64,000 nucleotides of DNA from Gillisia sp. CAL575 (GCF_000403785.1 NZ_APHJ01000027.1:62001-126000), one strand, 5' to 3'; counted from the stretch's first letter, positions 52,154 through 62,405 are shown. Notes: a model not told the origin generated them from the letters alone. Program-made: numbers and translations.

Positions 52154-52768
52154 TTATAATTCGATTCCCATAAAACTCATAAATCCAATTGCCATTAACC
52201 CTGTAATAATAAAGGTTATTCCCAATCCTTTTAAAGGAGCAGGTACATTTGAATAAGCAATTTTCTCTCTAATAGCTGCAATAGCAAGTATAGCTAAGAA
52301 CCATCCAATACCACTTCCTAAACCATAAGTTATAGCTTCAGATACTGCAGTAAAACTTTTTTGTTGCATGAATAAAGATCCACCTAGAATAGCGCAGTTC
52401 ACTGCGATAAGCGGTAAAAATATCCCCAATGCACCGTATAAAGCTGGAGCAAATTTTTCAACGACCATTTCAACCAATTGTACCATTGAAGCAATTACCG
52501 CAATAAACATGATGAAACTTAAGAAACTAAGATCCACATTAGCATATTCTGGATTTAACCATTGTAATGCTCCTGGTCTAAGTAAATATTGATCTAACAA
52601 AAAGTTGATTGGCACAGTGATAGCAAGTACAAAAATTACTGCCGCACCTAGACCCACTGCTGTCTTTACTGTTTTTGACACCGCTAAGTAGGAACACATT
52701 CCTAAAAAGTAGGCAAAAATCATATTTTCTATGAAAATACTTCTAACAAATAAATTTATATAATCCAT
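52154..52768 (-). CDS. nqrE: Na+-translocating NADH:quinone reductase subunit E
   Basis: A 204-residue membrane subunit of Na+-NQR with six helices, homologous to RnfA. Stretches such as [19 protein letters not shown] and [17 protein letters not shown] carry the conserved Cys residues that hold the membrane-embedded iron-sulfur site together with NqrD. Confidence 0.97.
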   Translation of the reverse strand: MDYINLFVRSIFIENMIFAYFLGMCSYLAVSKTVKTAVGLGAAVIFVLAITVPINFLLDQYLLRPGALQWLNPEYANVDLSFLSFIMFIAVIASMVQLVEMVVEKFAPALYGALGIFLPLIAVNCAILGGSLFMQQKSFTAVSEAITYGLGSGIGWFLAILAIAAIREKIAYSNVPAPLKGLGITFIITGLMAIGFMSFMGIEL

Positions 52769-52788
52769 TTTATAGTGCTTTAACGCTG

Positions 52789-53535
52789 TTAGTTTTGTTC
52801 AATTAATTTACGGTTTCTTGCACGTTGTACCCAGATAATGATACCTACTACAATAAGTGCCATAGGAGATAATAACATTAAACCGTTATTCTCATATCCA
52901 TAAGCATACAATCCAGTGGATTCTGCTGCAACCGCTGCTTTATGTCCTAATACTTCAAATCCAAATAATTTACCAGATCCAAGAAGTTCTCTAAAGAAGG
53001 CAACTATTATAAGGATTACACCATATCCTGCTGCGTTTCCAATTCCATCAAGGAAAGACTTATAAACACCGTTCCCTAAAGCAAATGCTTCTAAACGTCC
53101 CATTACAATACAGTTTGTAATAATAAGACCAACGAATACTGAAAGCTGCTTACTTACATCGTAAGCATAAGCTTTTAATATTTGATCTACCAAGATTACC
53201 AAAGAGGCTACAATTACCAATTGAACGATAATTCTAATTCTATTTGGGATAAGATTTCTAATTAAAGAAACAATCATGTTAGAAAATGCCAATACTGCAG
53301 TAACGGCTAAAGCCATTACAATTGCTGGTTCTAATTGAACCGTAATTGCCAATGCAGAACAAATACCTAAAACCTGTACGGTAATTGGATTATTGTCATT
53401 TAAAGGATCGCTTAATAACTTACGATTGTTCTTTGATAAGAAATGCTCTCTTTCTTCAGTATTAGAAAGAAATAAGATCATTTCTTTTTTCTTTGCTTCC
53501 TTTGCTTCAGAAGCTAGTTTTGTATCTATAGCCAT
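52789..53535 (-). CDS. nqrD: Na+-translocating NADH:quinone reductase subunit D (extended N-terminus)
   Basis: The NqrE-like membrane subunit NqrD. The core begins at [20 protein letters not shown]; the Cys for the shared iron-sulfur site is in [10 protein letters not shown] and in [17 protein letters not shown]. At 248 residues it is about 35 longer than the usual form because of a charged leader ([20 protein letters not shown]). The first ATG lies 3 bp after the nqrC stop, and another start at [14 protein letters not shown] is possible. Confidence 0.95.
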   Translation of the reverse strand: MAIDTKLASEAKEAKKKEMILFLSNTEEREHFLSKNNRKLLSDPLNDNNPITVQVLGICSALAITVQLEPAIVMALAVTAVLAFSNMIVSLIRNLIPNRIRIIVQLVIVASLVILVDQILKAYAYDVSKQLSVFVGLIITNCIVMGRLEAFALGNGVYKSFLDGIGNAAGYGVILIIVAFFRELLGSGKLFGFEVLGHKAAVAAESTGLYAYGYENNGLMLLSPMALIVVGIIIWVQRARNRKLIEQN

Positions 53536-53537
53536 AA

Positions 53538-54281
53538 TTACTGAATTGCTACTTTAATATCTTTTTGCTGTTTTAAATAAGGTAAATAATGTATCAGTCT
53601 TTCAGAAATCATATCTGAAACTCCATTTCCAGTAATTGTTGCTCCAGAAATTGCATCTACTTTATTATCATCTTTATTTGAAGGACCCACGTTTCCTTTA
53701 ACTACAGAAACCCCTATTAAATTACCACTTCCATCAAATATCTTTTCATCAGCAAAACGTTCTCTAAACCAAGTCTGAGTGATCTCTGCACCTAACCCAG
53801 GAGTTTCTCCTTTATGGTCAAAAACAGCACCTTTAATTGTATTAACATCATCTTTTAAAGAAACATATCCCCAGATAGCATCCCACAGACCTTTACCTCT
53901 AAGTGGAATAATATAATATTTAGATCCTTCTATATTTGCTATATATAACGGATATACTTGGTCTACACCTGGTTTCTTTAATTCTTTTGCAAGGTCAACA
54001 GTAAAAGCATCTGCTTTCTCATTAATACTACCATCTTCATTCAAAGCGATAGTTTCAGTAATATATTTATTATATTTTTCTTCTGCTTCACTTCTCTCAG
54101 TCTCAATCCCAACAGTTGCTAAGATATTTTGCATCTTTTCTTGTCGGACATTTTCATTTTGTATTGGCTGTAGTGTTGTAGCTGTAAAAGCCAACACACT
54201 TGCTACCACTACCACCATTATAATAGCAAACATAAATGTATAGCCGTTGGTGTTCGTTTTATTTACTGGTATTTCTTCCAT
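53538..54281 (-). CDS. nqrC: Na+-translocating NADH:quinone reductase subunit C
   Basis: The periplasmic-facing subunit that carries a covalent FMN. One N-terminal membrane helix (about 15-37) is followed by a soluble FMN-binding domain; the modified Thr is in [13 protein letters not shown] (SGAT motif), the target of ApbE encoded nearby. The conserved [10 protein letters not shown] part is present. It lies 2 bp from nqrB and 2 bp from nqrD. Confidence 0.97.
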   Translation of the reverse strand: MEEIPVNKTNTNGYTFMFAIIMVVVVASVLAFTATTLQPIQNENVRQEKMQNILATVGIETERSEAEEKYNKYITETIALNEDGSINEKADAFTVDLAKELKKPGVDQVYPLYIANIEGSKYYIIPLRGKGLWDAIWGYVSLKDDVNTIKGAVFDHKGETPGLGAEITQTWFRERFADEKIFDGSGNLIGVSVVKGNVGPSNKDDNKVDAISGATITGNGVSDMISERLIHYLPYLKQQKDIKVAIQ

Positions 54282-54283
54282 AA

Positions 54284-55486
54284 CTAAACTGCTGTTTTAA
54301 TTTGTCCGGAGGCGGTTACCGCTCTTTTCTTTCTTCTATTAATGTTTGCCTGAATTACGTAATGATCTATTACCGGAGCAAAAACATTCATTAATAATAT
54401 TGCTAACATTATCCCTTCTGGATATGCTGGATTGAATACACGAATCATCACGGCAAATAAACCGATTAGGAATCCATAAATCCATTTTCCTCTTAAAGTT
54501 TGTGCTGCAGAAACAGGATCTGTTGCCATAAATACAATTCCAAAAGATAATCCACCAATAATTAAATGCTGATACCAAGGGAAATTTGTTAGAGCATTCC
54601 CTTCAATTCCCATATTTGGAAGTGCGTTAAAAATTAATGCCATAACTGCAGCTCCAATAAATGCACTTAAAATAATTCTCCAACTTCCAACCTTTGTGAG
54701 CACTAAGATTAGTGCTCCAGCTAGAATACAAATTGTAGAGGTTTCTGCAATAGACCCAGGAATAACACCCGAGAACATATCCATAGCGGTATAAGGTACA
54801 TTCGCAACCTCTTTACCAGCAGATGCAAGTGTTCCTAAGATAGTTTCCCCTGAAACTCCATCTACATTGTATGCTTCACTAACCCACACCTTATTTCCAG
54901 ACATATATGTTGGATATGCAAAGAAAGCAAAAGCACGAGCTGTTAATGCAGGGTTAAGAATATTCATTCCTGTACCACCAAAAGCTTCTTTACCAATTAT
55001 CACGGCAAATATTACAGAAAGTGCCACCATCCACAATGGGATATCTATTGGCATAATCATAGGAATCAAAAGTCCTGTTACCAAATAGCCTTCATTTACC
55101 TCATGACCTCTAAAGATAGCAAAGGCAAACTCTATTCCTAAACCAACCCCATAAGAAACTGCGATCATTGGAAGAATTTTCCAAGCTCCATGCATAAAAG
55201 CTTCCAAGAAAGGTACACCATCTGCATATTCAGGTAACTGGTGCAAATACTGGTATCCACCATTCCACATACCAAAAATAAGTGCGGGAACTAACGCCAG
55301 CACTACGGTTATCATTGTTCTCTTCAAATCTACTGCATCCCTAACATGGGCTCCTTTTTTGGTAGTATGATTTGGAGTATATAAAAAAGTATCCAATGCA
55401 TTTATTGCCGGAGCATACTTTTCTAACTTATTACCTTTATTAAAAGGCACTTTAAATTGATCTAGTTTTTGTCTAATCCATTCCAT
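54284..55486 (-). CDS. nqrB: Na+-translocating NADH:quinone reductase subunit B
   Basis: The largest membrane subunit, 400 residues, with about ten helices; it holds covalent FMN and riboflavin and takes part in Na+ passage. The FMN-bearing Thr is expected in VDGVSGETILGTLA, where the motif reads SGET and not SGAT. Other conserved parts are GMWNGGYQYLHQLP and NILNPALTARAFAFF. Coupled to nqrC and nqrA. Confidence 0.97.
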   Translation of the reverse strand: MEWIRQKLDQFKVPFNKGNKLEKYAPAINALDTFLYTPNHTTKKGAHVRDAVDLKRTMITVVLALVPALIFGMWNGGYQYLHQLPEYADGVPFLEAFMHGAWKILPMIAVSYGVGLGIEFAFAIFRGHEVNEGYLVTGLLIPMIMPIDIPLWMVALSVIFAVIIGKEAFGGTGMNILNPALTARAFAFFAYPTYMSGNKVWVSEAYNVDGVSGETILGTLASAGKEVANVPYTAMDMFSGVIPGSIAETSTICILAGALILVLTKVGSWRIILSAFIGAAVMALIFNALPNMGIEGNALTNFPWYQHLIIGGLSFGIVFMATDPVSAAQTLRGKWIYGFLIGLFAVMIRVFNPAYPEGIMLAILLMNVFAPVIDHYVIQANINRRKKRAVTASGQIKTAV

Positions 55487-55497
55487 AATTCAACTTT

Positions 55498-56841
55498 TTA
55501 ACCTACTTCGGTAATCATTAAATCCAAGCCAAGACGAATAATGTCCTGAGCCTCCAATTTTGAAGTGTTTACATAATCTATTAAAGCAAAATCCTCTGGA
55601 GCCACCTCATAGATCCCAAGATTTTCCATTTTTTCGATATCTCCCGCTATACATGCTTTTAGCAATTGCATAGGGTAGATATCCATTGGTAACACTTCTT
55701 CCATTTCTCCCGTAACCACTAAAGCGCGTTCTTCTCCATTTAAGTTGGTAGTAAGAGCGTACTTCTTTTTCGGAAACAACCAAGAAAGAGAAGTTTTAGA
55801 ATGGGAATGAATATTATTATAAGTGAATGGTAACCATCCAAACATTCTATATTTATTTCCTTCCGGAATTAAAGTAAGAGCGTTGTTAAAAAATCCTATA
55901 TACTGATTATTAGAAAGCTTAGTTCCGGTTAAAACATCCCCAGAAATAATTCTAACATCATCTGATACCTGACCGATAAGATCTGAAGAATTTGCTCCAA
56001 TCTTGATCTTATAGTATTTATTGTCTTTAGCTTCACTTCCACATAAAGCAATGGTTCTATCTGGACGATATTGCCCAGTTAAGAACACATTACCAATAAT
56101 AGAAACATCCTCTGCCCCAACTGTCCAAACTCTTTCACCTATATTAATAGGATCTATCTTATGGATCTGTACACCAACATTACCTGCTGGATGCGGCCCT
56201 GTAACTTTATGAAGCTCTACTCCTGTAATTCCTTTTAAAACTGCTTCGGAAGAATCATCCACTGAAAGATGTATTTTTCCTGAAGTTAATTTTTGAAGTG
56301 CATTTATTCCTTCTTGAAAAGCTGCAACCTTATCCTTTAGCACAAAACCTATATCTGCTGATAAAGGGGCTGTACTTACTGCAGAAATAAAGATCGCTTT
56401 TGGTGTGTCTTCTGGAGAAGCAACGATATCGTAAGGACGTTGATTTAAAAACGCACCACAACCGCTCTCAAACAAACGGTCTCTTACAGCTTCTGCTGTA
56501 GAACTTGTAGCCTTCATTTTTCCGAAATCCTTAAAACTATCGGTAGGATCTGCATCCACAATAACTTCAGTAATTCGGCGTTTCTCTGCACGTTTAATTT
56601 CCTTTAGAGTTCCACTAACTGGAGATGTAAATGTTAATTTCTCATCGTATTTAGAAAAGAACAGCACATCACCTGCTAAAACTGTGGCTCCCTCTTTAAC
56701 AGCCATTTTAGGTACTGCCGAGTAGAAATCTGGAGGCTTAATTGCGTAAGTCTTAGACCTAGGGGCCTCAACAACTTGCTTTTCCGCCTCCCCTTTTAAA
56801 CGTAGAGTAAGCCCTCTTTTTATTCGAATGTCTTTTGACAT
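55498..56841 (-). CDS. nqrA: Na+-translocating NADH:quinone reductase subunit A
   Basis: First gene of the operon, the cytosolic quinone-binding subunit of Na+-NQR, 447 residues. The N-terminal biotinyl-lipoyl-like fold (MSKDIRIKRGLTLRLKGEAE, KVAVKEGATVLAGDVLFF) and a Rossmann-like central part resemble RnfC but without its iron-sulfur motifs, as is normal for NqrA. The probable -7 element lies about 39 bp upstream. Confidence 0.97.
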   Translation of the reverse strand: MSKDIRIKRGLTLRLKGEAEKQVVEAPRSKTYAIKPPDFYSAVPKMAVKEGATVLAGDVLFFSKYDEKLTFTSPVSGTLKEIKRAEKRRITEVIVDADPTDSFKDFGKMKATSSTAEAVRDRLFESGCGAFLNQRPYDIVASPEDTPKAIFISAVSTAPLSADIGFVLKDKVAAFQEGINALQKLTSGKIHLSVDDSSEAVLKGITGVELHKVTGPHPAGNVGVQIHKIDPINIGERVWTVGAEDVSIIGNVFLTGQYRPDRTIALCGSEAKDNKYYKIKIGANSSDLIGQVSDDVRIISGDVLTGTKLSNNQYIGFFNNALTLIPEGNKYRMFGWLPFTYNNIHSHSKTSLSWLFPKKKYALTTNLNGEERALVVTGEMEEVLPMDIYPMQLLKACIAGDIEKMENLGIYEVAPEDFALIDYVNTSKLEAQDIIRLGLDLMITEVG

Positions 56842-56879
56842 AGGATGAAGTGTATATTAAATTTATTTTTTAAAGTGTG

Positions 56880-56887
56880 CAAATTTA
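56880..56887 (-). promoter_or_regulatory. Candidate -7 element of the nqr operon
   Basis: On the minus strand TAAATTTG matches TAnnTTTG, about 39 bp before the nqrA ATG. A TTTG lies upstream but at a spacing of 22 bp, longer than usual. Confidence 0.4.
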
Positions 56888-57008
56888 CTAATTTTAACCC
56901 TACAACTCCCAAAGAAATTGGATAATTTTAAATCTTAAGTTGTTAAAATGCCATCGCAAAATAATGGGAATAGAATTTGTAATTGCCTTTATTCTAATAA
57001 CTAATTAA

Positions 57009-58256
57009 ATGAATTATATTCTTATCTCGATTTGTTTTCTTTGGGTAACGTTTTCGATTGCCCAAGTGCAAGTAGAAGTTCTACCTCCCAATTATATAAA
57101 GAGCATCATATTTAATAGCAATACCAATATTTCTGGAAATCCAGTTATACAATTAGGTGATGCTTTTAAATTAGAGTTTGATGACATTATAGGAGACGAA
57201 GCCAACTATTATTATACTATAGAACATTTTAATTACGACTGGACCACTTCAGAATTAAAAAAATCTGAATACTTGGACGGATTCGATAATGTTCGGATTA
57301 ATAATTATAGTAATTCCTATAACACCCTTCAGGGATACACCCACTACAATCTTACAATTCCAAATAAAGATACCAAATCTTTAAGGCTTAGCGGGAATTA
57401 CATGCTTAAAATTCTTAATGAGAATGATGAAATAGTTTTTTCCAGAAAATTTATGATTTACAGGCCAATTGCTCAAGTAAAAGTTGCAGTAAAAAGATCA
57501 CGTGATCTTAAATATATTAATTCTAGACAAGTAGTTAATTTCAGCATTAATTCTCCAGACTTTTTGATAAGAAACCCAGAATCCACCATAAAAATACTTA
57601 TAACTAAGAACCACAATTTAAAATCTAGCATAGAAACTATTAAGCCACAATATACAATTGGAAATGAGTTGATCTATAAATACGACCAGGAAACTTCTTT
57701 TCTTGCGAGCAACGAATATTTACAATTCGATAGTAAAGATATTCGCTCCACAACTTTAGATATTGGTAGGATAGAATTGAATGAACTTTATAACCACTTT
57801 CTTTTTGTAGACAGATCTAGAGCTACAGAACCTTATACATACAATCCCGACATTAACGGTCAATTTGTAATTCGCACTTTACAAGGTGAAGACAATTCTA
57901 TTGAAGCTGAGTATGTTTGGACACATTTTAAACTTCAGAATTACGACCCTTTAGCAGGAGGAGAACTTCATTTATATGGAGCTTTCAATAATTTTGAATT
58001 GGATGATTCTACTTTAATGAAATACAATAAAAAATCTGGTTTGTATGAAAACACACTACTTACAAAACAAGGTTTTTATAACTACAAATATGTGCTTTTA
58101 CAAAAGGACGGATTCTTAGATGAAGGTTTTATTAGCGGAAATTTTGACGTAACTGAAAATGAATATCAAGTTTTAGTGTATTTTAGGGATCTGGGAGCGA
58201 GATTTGATCAAATTATTGGTTTTGGAAATGCGAGTTCCTTGAATATTTCTAACTAA
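57009..58256 (+). CDS. DUF5103 domain exported protein
   Basis: A 415-residue exported protein. The signal peptide ends near FSIAQ; the body is DUF5103-like, with PPNYIKSIIFNSNT, PVIQLGDAFKLEFDD, YTIEHFNYDWTTSELKKSEY and a C-terminal Ig-like segment of GGELHLYGAFNNFELDDST type. Bacteroidota-specific family, no known function; probably outer-membrane-associated. It is divergent from the nqr operon. Confidence 0.87.
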   Translation: MNYILISICFLWVTFSIAQVQVEVLPPNYIKSIIFNSNTNISGNPVIQLGDAFKLEFDDIIGDEANYYYTIEHFNYDWTTSELKKSEYLDGFDNVRINNYSNSYNTLQGYTHYNLTIPNKDTKSLRLSGNYMLKILNENDEIVFSRKFMIYRPIAQVKVAVKRSRDLKYINSRQVVNFSINSPDFLIRNPESTIKILITKNHNLKSSIETIKPQYTIGNELIYKYDQETSFLASNEYLQFDSKDIRSTTLDIGRIELNELYNHFLFVDRSRATEPYTYNPDINGQFVIRTLQGEDNSIEAEYVWTHFKLQNYDPLAGGELHLYGAFNNFELDDSTLMKYNKKSGLYENTLLTKQGFYNYKYVLLQKDGFLDEGFISGNFDVTENEYQVLVYFRDLGARFDQIIGFGNASSLNISN

Positions 58257-58279
58257 GCAACCACTAAAATATTTAGGGT

Positions 58280-59373
58280 ATGAAAAGCGAGCGCTCATTA
58301 CAAAGTAAGGTGGTCTTTCTTGTTTAAATTGTGACTATCCATTGGACATTAGTGACAAATATTGTCCAATGGCGGACAACTGAACAGCACCAAAAAGCTA
58401 TCTTTTAATGACTTTTTTTTTAGAATTCTTTGCTGGAATATTCTCTTATGATTCCAGAATGAGAAGAACTTTAAGCACTCTTATTTTTCGTCCTGGAAAG
58501 ATCACCAAAGACTATGTTAATGGTATGCGCACTCAATATGCCAATCCGTTTCGGTTTTTTTTAAGCATCTCCATCATCTTTTTTATTGTTTGAAGCTTTT
58601 CTATTCAAACCACAAATTTCGGCTCATTTTCAGATAACCAACCAGATGAAGAAATTTATTAATTATCAGCGGAGGAAAAAGCAAAAATAAATGAAGAGAT
58701 CAAAAAAGTTCCTTTTGGAAAATAGATAGATATAGACTTCATCTTAACTAATAAACCTATAATTGCTAAAAAAAATTACAAAGATCACTATCTGACCCAG
58801 GAACAACTAGACACTTTAAATTTATTGGAATCCACTGTTAAACAAATTGGACTTTATTCAGATTTTTATAATGAAAAAAGTATTATAAATTCCGAAGAAG
58901 CAATAGATAGTCTAGATCACACTTATAAGTTTTTGAACAGATATTTATATAGAATAGCTGTAGACATAGAGATCATAAAAAATAACCCAAAAGTATTTTT
59001 AGATTACCTTATTAGTAAATCTCCATTTATTATATTTTTCTACTTACCTGTTTTTGCATTGATCATTTGGCTTTTTTACTGTTACAAGCCCATTAATTAT
59101 ATGGAGCATTTAGTTTTTACATTTCATGTTCAAAGGACATTTTTTGTGTTTCTTTTAATTGGTTACATATTAGACCAAATGTTGAAATCCGAGATATGCA
59201 TGGCAACAGCACTTTTAACTTTTCTATTTTACCTGTATAAGGCCCTTCGAAATTTTTATAAAGAGAAAAGATTTGTAACAATTGTTAAATTTCTGGCTCT
59301 GAATTTTATATTTCTTACATTAGCTATAATAGCAGCATCAATTTCAGCTCTTACATTTTTTGCAATTAGATAA
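58280..59373 (+). pseudogene. DUF3667 membrane protein, decayed
   Basis: Remnants of a DUF3667 protein: an N-terminal zinc ribbon (CLNCDYPLDISDKYCP at about 58320-58373), the conserved MRRTLSTLIFRPGKITKDYV core, and C-terminal membrane helices (from about 59000). One frame runs from 58408 to 59373 but is cut by TGA at 58591, TAA at 58660 and TAG at 58723; the ribbon lies in another frame, with a one-base loss in the second CxxC around 58369-58380 and a further shift in the nine-T run at 58413-58421. No single start can produce a full protein. The two long open parts (58408-58593 and 58825-59373) are debris, not genes. Confidence 0.88.
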
Positions 59374-59375
59374 AT

Positions 59376-59762
59376 ATGGTTCAAAAAGTTACATGTGGAA
59401 TTAAAATTTCCGTAGAGACCAATTTCGAAGGCACATTTTATAAAAATTATAAGATCCACTTCGCCTTTGGATATCAAGTAACAATTGAGAATCAAAGTAA
59501 AGATTCGGTACAATTAACCTCCAGATTTTGGAATATCAAGGATGCCCTTAAGGATAATGAAATTGTACAAGGAGAGGGTGTCATAGGCAAAAAACCAGTT
59601 TTATTGCCGGGCGAAACCCATACTTACAATAGCGGTTGTCTACTTTCTGCTCCCTTTGGTTCTATGAGTGGATATTATGAAATGGTGAATTTTACAACCT
59701 CTAAAAAATTCAAAGTTGCCATCCCTGCATTTAAATTAAGTGCTCCCTTCGCGTTAAATTAA
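59376..59762 (+). CDS. apaG: ApaG domain protein
   Basis: A 128-residue ApaG protein, an Ig/fibronectin-like beta sandwich often called Co2+/Mg2+ efflux protein, though its biochemical role is not settled. Conserved stretches: VTIENQSKDSVQLTSRFW, the GxGVIG phosphate-like loop in VQGEGVIGKKPVLLPGE, and SGYYEM. The gene starts 2 bp after the pseudogene, which suggests it was once translationally coupled to it; it still has an intact frame. Confidence 0.93.
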   Translation: MVQKVTCGIKISVETNFEGTFYKNYKIHFAFGYQVTIENQSKDSVQLTSRFWNIKDALKDNEIVQGEGVIGKKPVLLPGETHTYNSGCLLSAPFGSMSGYYEMVNFTTSKKFKVAIPAFKLSAPFALN

Positions 59763-59869
59763 TCAGTGAATATTTACTTTCCAGAGCAATAAAATTAACT
59801 TTACTTATAAAATTTTTTCCTTCCAATATTTATTAATTTTATTATCAGTTTTAAGCGGCGTTTTTCATT

Positions 59870-60577
59870 TTAGAATTCTATTTCAATTTTATTTCTATCC
59901 CTCACATCCATAAATCGCATCTCAATATTATCCTGAGCACTTTCAATTTGGGTGATATTTTGAGTTTTTACAGATCCCCTATTCATGATCACATCTATTT
60001 CTGGATCTCCAATTCCTGCTGAAGTATGGAATTCCCACAAAGATTTAGCATTAGGCTTATTGCTTTTCTGAAATTCCTGAAACCATGTTTCTCTTGTTCT
60101 TTTCATTTCTAAAGTATACAAAGGGGAAGAGGACCAAATATGAGGTTTCAATTCTAAATCTTTAAAGTGTTTAATTTTACCATCCCAAACAAGTTCCAAA
60201 AACCGCAAGCCGGTATTCCAATCCACAGCAACAATTGTAAAAGGCTCGATATTATTAAAATTATAATTTTCTATTGCTTCATCTATTGAAACAGCCCCTA
60301 AAAGATCTTTCACTACTACCCCTCTACTTAAGCGATAACTAGACTCTCTAATATGTGGTTTAAATTCTCCATTCAACAAACAGATCAATCTATTTTGATC
60401 ACTTAAACCAATCCAGGTCCCACCAGATAATTTATCTTTTGGATAGAGCATTTTAGTATCATTTTCAGAATAGAAATCTGGAGAAAGCGCTTCCCTTTTG
60501 GCAGCTTCATCTCTATTAGATGTTAGGATAAAACCATTTTTTTTAGCTGAAATAGGAAGTAAGGTAACTGTACACAT
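59870..60577 (-). CDS. NRDE-family protein (TANGO2-like)
   Basis: A 235-residue protein of the NRDE/TANGO2 family. The N-terminus starts with the conserved Cys2 (MCTVTLLP), then ILTSNRDEAAKRE with the NRDE motif, and GGTWIGLSDQNRLICLLNG. The fold is of the Ntn type. Eukaryotic relatives are linked to lipid, haem and membrane handling, but bacterial roles are open. It lies alone between convergent apaG and divergent pruA. Confidence 0.9.
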   Translation of the reverse strand: MCTVTLLPISAKKNGFILTSNRDEAAKREALSPDFYSENDTKMLYPKDKLSGGTWIGLSDQNRLICLLNGEFKPHIRESSYRLSRGVVVKDLLGAVSIDEAIENYNFNNIEPFTIVAVDWNTGLRFLELVWDGKIKHFKDLELKPHIWSSSPLYTLEMKRTRETWFQEFQKSNKPNAKSLWEFHTSAGIGDPEIDVIMNRGSVKTQNITQIESAQDNIEMRFMDVRDRNKIEIEF

Positions 60578-60717
60578 AGTTTAAAGATATAAAGCTAATT
60601 TACAACATCTTCACCTTATCCCTTTCTCAACTTCTCTAGCTGAAACTCAAGGTATCTCGGTTAATTTTTTTTATATTTACGGCCATAAAACCGAATAGAA
60701 ACATCTAAAAAATAATT

Positions 60718-62346
60718 ATGGGAAAAGGATTTTTTCAAGTTCCGACAGCTATTAATGATCCAATAAAATCTTATGCTCCGGGAACACCTGAAAGAGAGGA
60801 AGTGTTGCTTACTTATAAAGACATGTACAACGAAAAAATGGACGTGCCATTATACATAGGTTCCGAAGAAATTCGAACAGGAGACACCATGAGCATGCAT
60901 CCTCCACACGATCATAAACACGATCTTGGTAAATTTCATTTAGCCAAGAAAAAACATATAGAACAGGCAATTGGATCTTGTTTAGAAGCAAGAACGGCTT
61001 GGGCAGAATTACCTTGGGAACAAAGAGCTGCAGTATTTCTAAAAGCCGCATCTTTAATTGCTGGACCATATAGAGCAAGGATCAATGCTGCAACTATGAT
61101 TGGGCAATCCAAAACAATTTTTCAAGCAGAAATTGATTCTGCCTGTGAATTGGTAGATTTCTTGACATTCAATGTTGAATATATGGCTCAGATTTATGAA
61201 GAGCAACCAGAATCTTCTCCGGGAGTTTGGAATAGATTGGAATACCGTCCTTTAGAAGGATTTGTATATGCAGTTACACCTTTCAATTTTACTGCAATTG
61301 CCGGAAATCTTCCCGCAAGTGCTGCATTAATGGGTAACACAGTAGTATGGAAGCCAAGTGATAGTCAAGTTTTTTCTGCACAAGTTATCATGGAAGTTTT
61401 TAAGGAAGCTGGAGTGCCAGATGGTGTTATAAATATGGTAATGGGAGATCCTGTTATGATCACTGACACTGTTTTAGCTAGTCCAGATTTCGCCGGAATT
61501 CACTTTACAGGAAGCACAAGTGTTTTTAAAGGAATTTGGGGTAAGATTGGTGCTAATATAGATAAGTATAAGACCTATCCACGTATTGTTGGAGAAACAG
61601 GTGGTAAAGATTTTATCTTGGCACACAAAACAGCAAATGCAAAACAAGTTGCTACTGCAATTGCAAGAGGAGCTTTCGAATTCCAAGGACAAAAATGTAG
61701 TGCGGCATCTAGAGCTTATATCCCAAAAAGCCTTTGGGCAGAGGTGAAAGAATTTTTAGTTGAAGATGTGAATTCATTTAAAATGGGCTCTCCAGAAGAC
61801 ATGAGCAATTTTATTACTGCAGTGATCCACGAAGGTTCATTTGACAAGTTAGCGAAGTATATAGACCAAGCTAAGAAAGACAAAAATGCTGAGATTGTAG
61901 TAGGTGGAAATTATGATAAATCTAAGGGATGGTTTATTGAACCAACTGTAATCCTTACGACAGATCCTCATTATTCAACTATGGAAACAGAATTATTTGG
62001 TCCTGTAGTTACTATTTATGTTTATGATGATAATAAATGGGAAGAAACCTTGAAGTTAGTTGATGAAACTAGTATTTATGCATTAACTGGTGCTGTTCTT
62101 TCTGGAGATAGATATGCAGCAACTCAAGCAACTCAAGCTTTACAAAATGCAGCTGGTAACTTTTATATTAACGATAAATGTACTGGAGCAGTTGTTGGGC
62201 AACAACCTTTTGGTGGAGCAAGAGCTAGTGGAACTAACGATAAAGCTGGTTCTAAACTTAATTTGTTAAGATGGATCTCTCCAAGGTTGATCAAGGAAAC
62301 CTTTGTTCCTGCAACAGATTATAGATATCCATTTATGGGAGAATAA
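60718..62346 (+). CDS. pruA: L-glutamate gamma-semialdehyde dehydrogenase
   Basis: Second step of proline breakdown: oxidises glutamate-gamma-semialdehyde (1-pyrroline-5-carboxylate) to glutamate with NAD. Catalytic Cys327 is in EFQGQKCSAASRAY and Glu293 in IVGETGGKDFI. At 542 residues it has the length of the single-domain type found in Bacteroidota, with no proline dehydrogenase fused. No putA/prodh gene lies in the window. TATATTTA at 60672-60679 may be a weak -7 box. Confidence 0.96.
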   Translation: MGKGFFQVPTAINDPIKSYAPGTPEREEVLLTYKDMYNEKMDVPLYIGSEEIRTGDTMSMHPPHDHKHDLGKFHLAKKKHIEQAIGSCLEARTAWAELPWEQRAAVFLKAASLIAGPYRARINAATMIGQSKTIFQAEIDSACELVDFLTFNVEYMAQIYEEQPESSPGVWNRLEYRPLEGFVYAVTPFNFTAIAGNLPASAALMGNTVVWKPSDSQVFSAQVIMEVFKEAGVPDGVINMVMGDPVMITDTVLASPDFAGIHFTGSTSVFKGIWGKIGANIDKYKTYPRIVGETGGKDFILAHKTANAKQVATAIARGAFEFQGQKCSAASRAYIPKSLWAEVKEFLVEDVNSFKMGSPEDMSNFITAVIHEGSFDKLAKYIDQAKKDKNAEIVVGGNYDKSKGWFIEPTVILTTDPHYSTMETELFGPVVTIYVYDDNKWEETLKLVDETSIYALTGAVLSGDRYAATQATQALQNAAGNFYINDKCTGAVVGQQPFGGARASGTNDKAGSKLNLLRWISPRLIKETFVPATDYRYPFMGE

Positions 62347-62363
62347 CTAATTTTTAAATAAAA

Positions 62364-62405
62364 ATTATCTAAGCCGCAAATTTTACAGTTTGCGGCTTAG
62401 ATAAT
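62364..62405 (+). terminator. Long hairpin after pruA
   Basis: A perfect 17-bp inverted repeat (62364-62380 with 62389-62405) and an 8-nt loop lie 17 bp after the stop. No U tract follows, so it may act as a transcript-end stabiliser or need another factor. Confidence 0.65.

Noticed and set aside
58825-59373. The 182-codon open frame as a separate membrane protein gene
   Set aside because: It is in the same frame as the upstream DUF3667 fragment and continues its domain; the upstream stops show it is the tail of a pseudogene.
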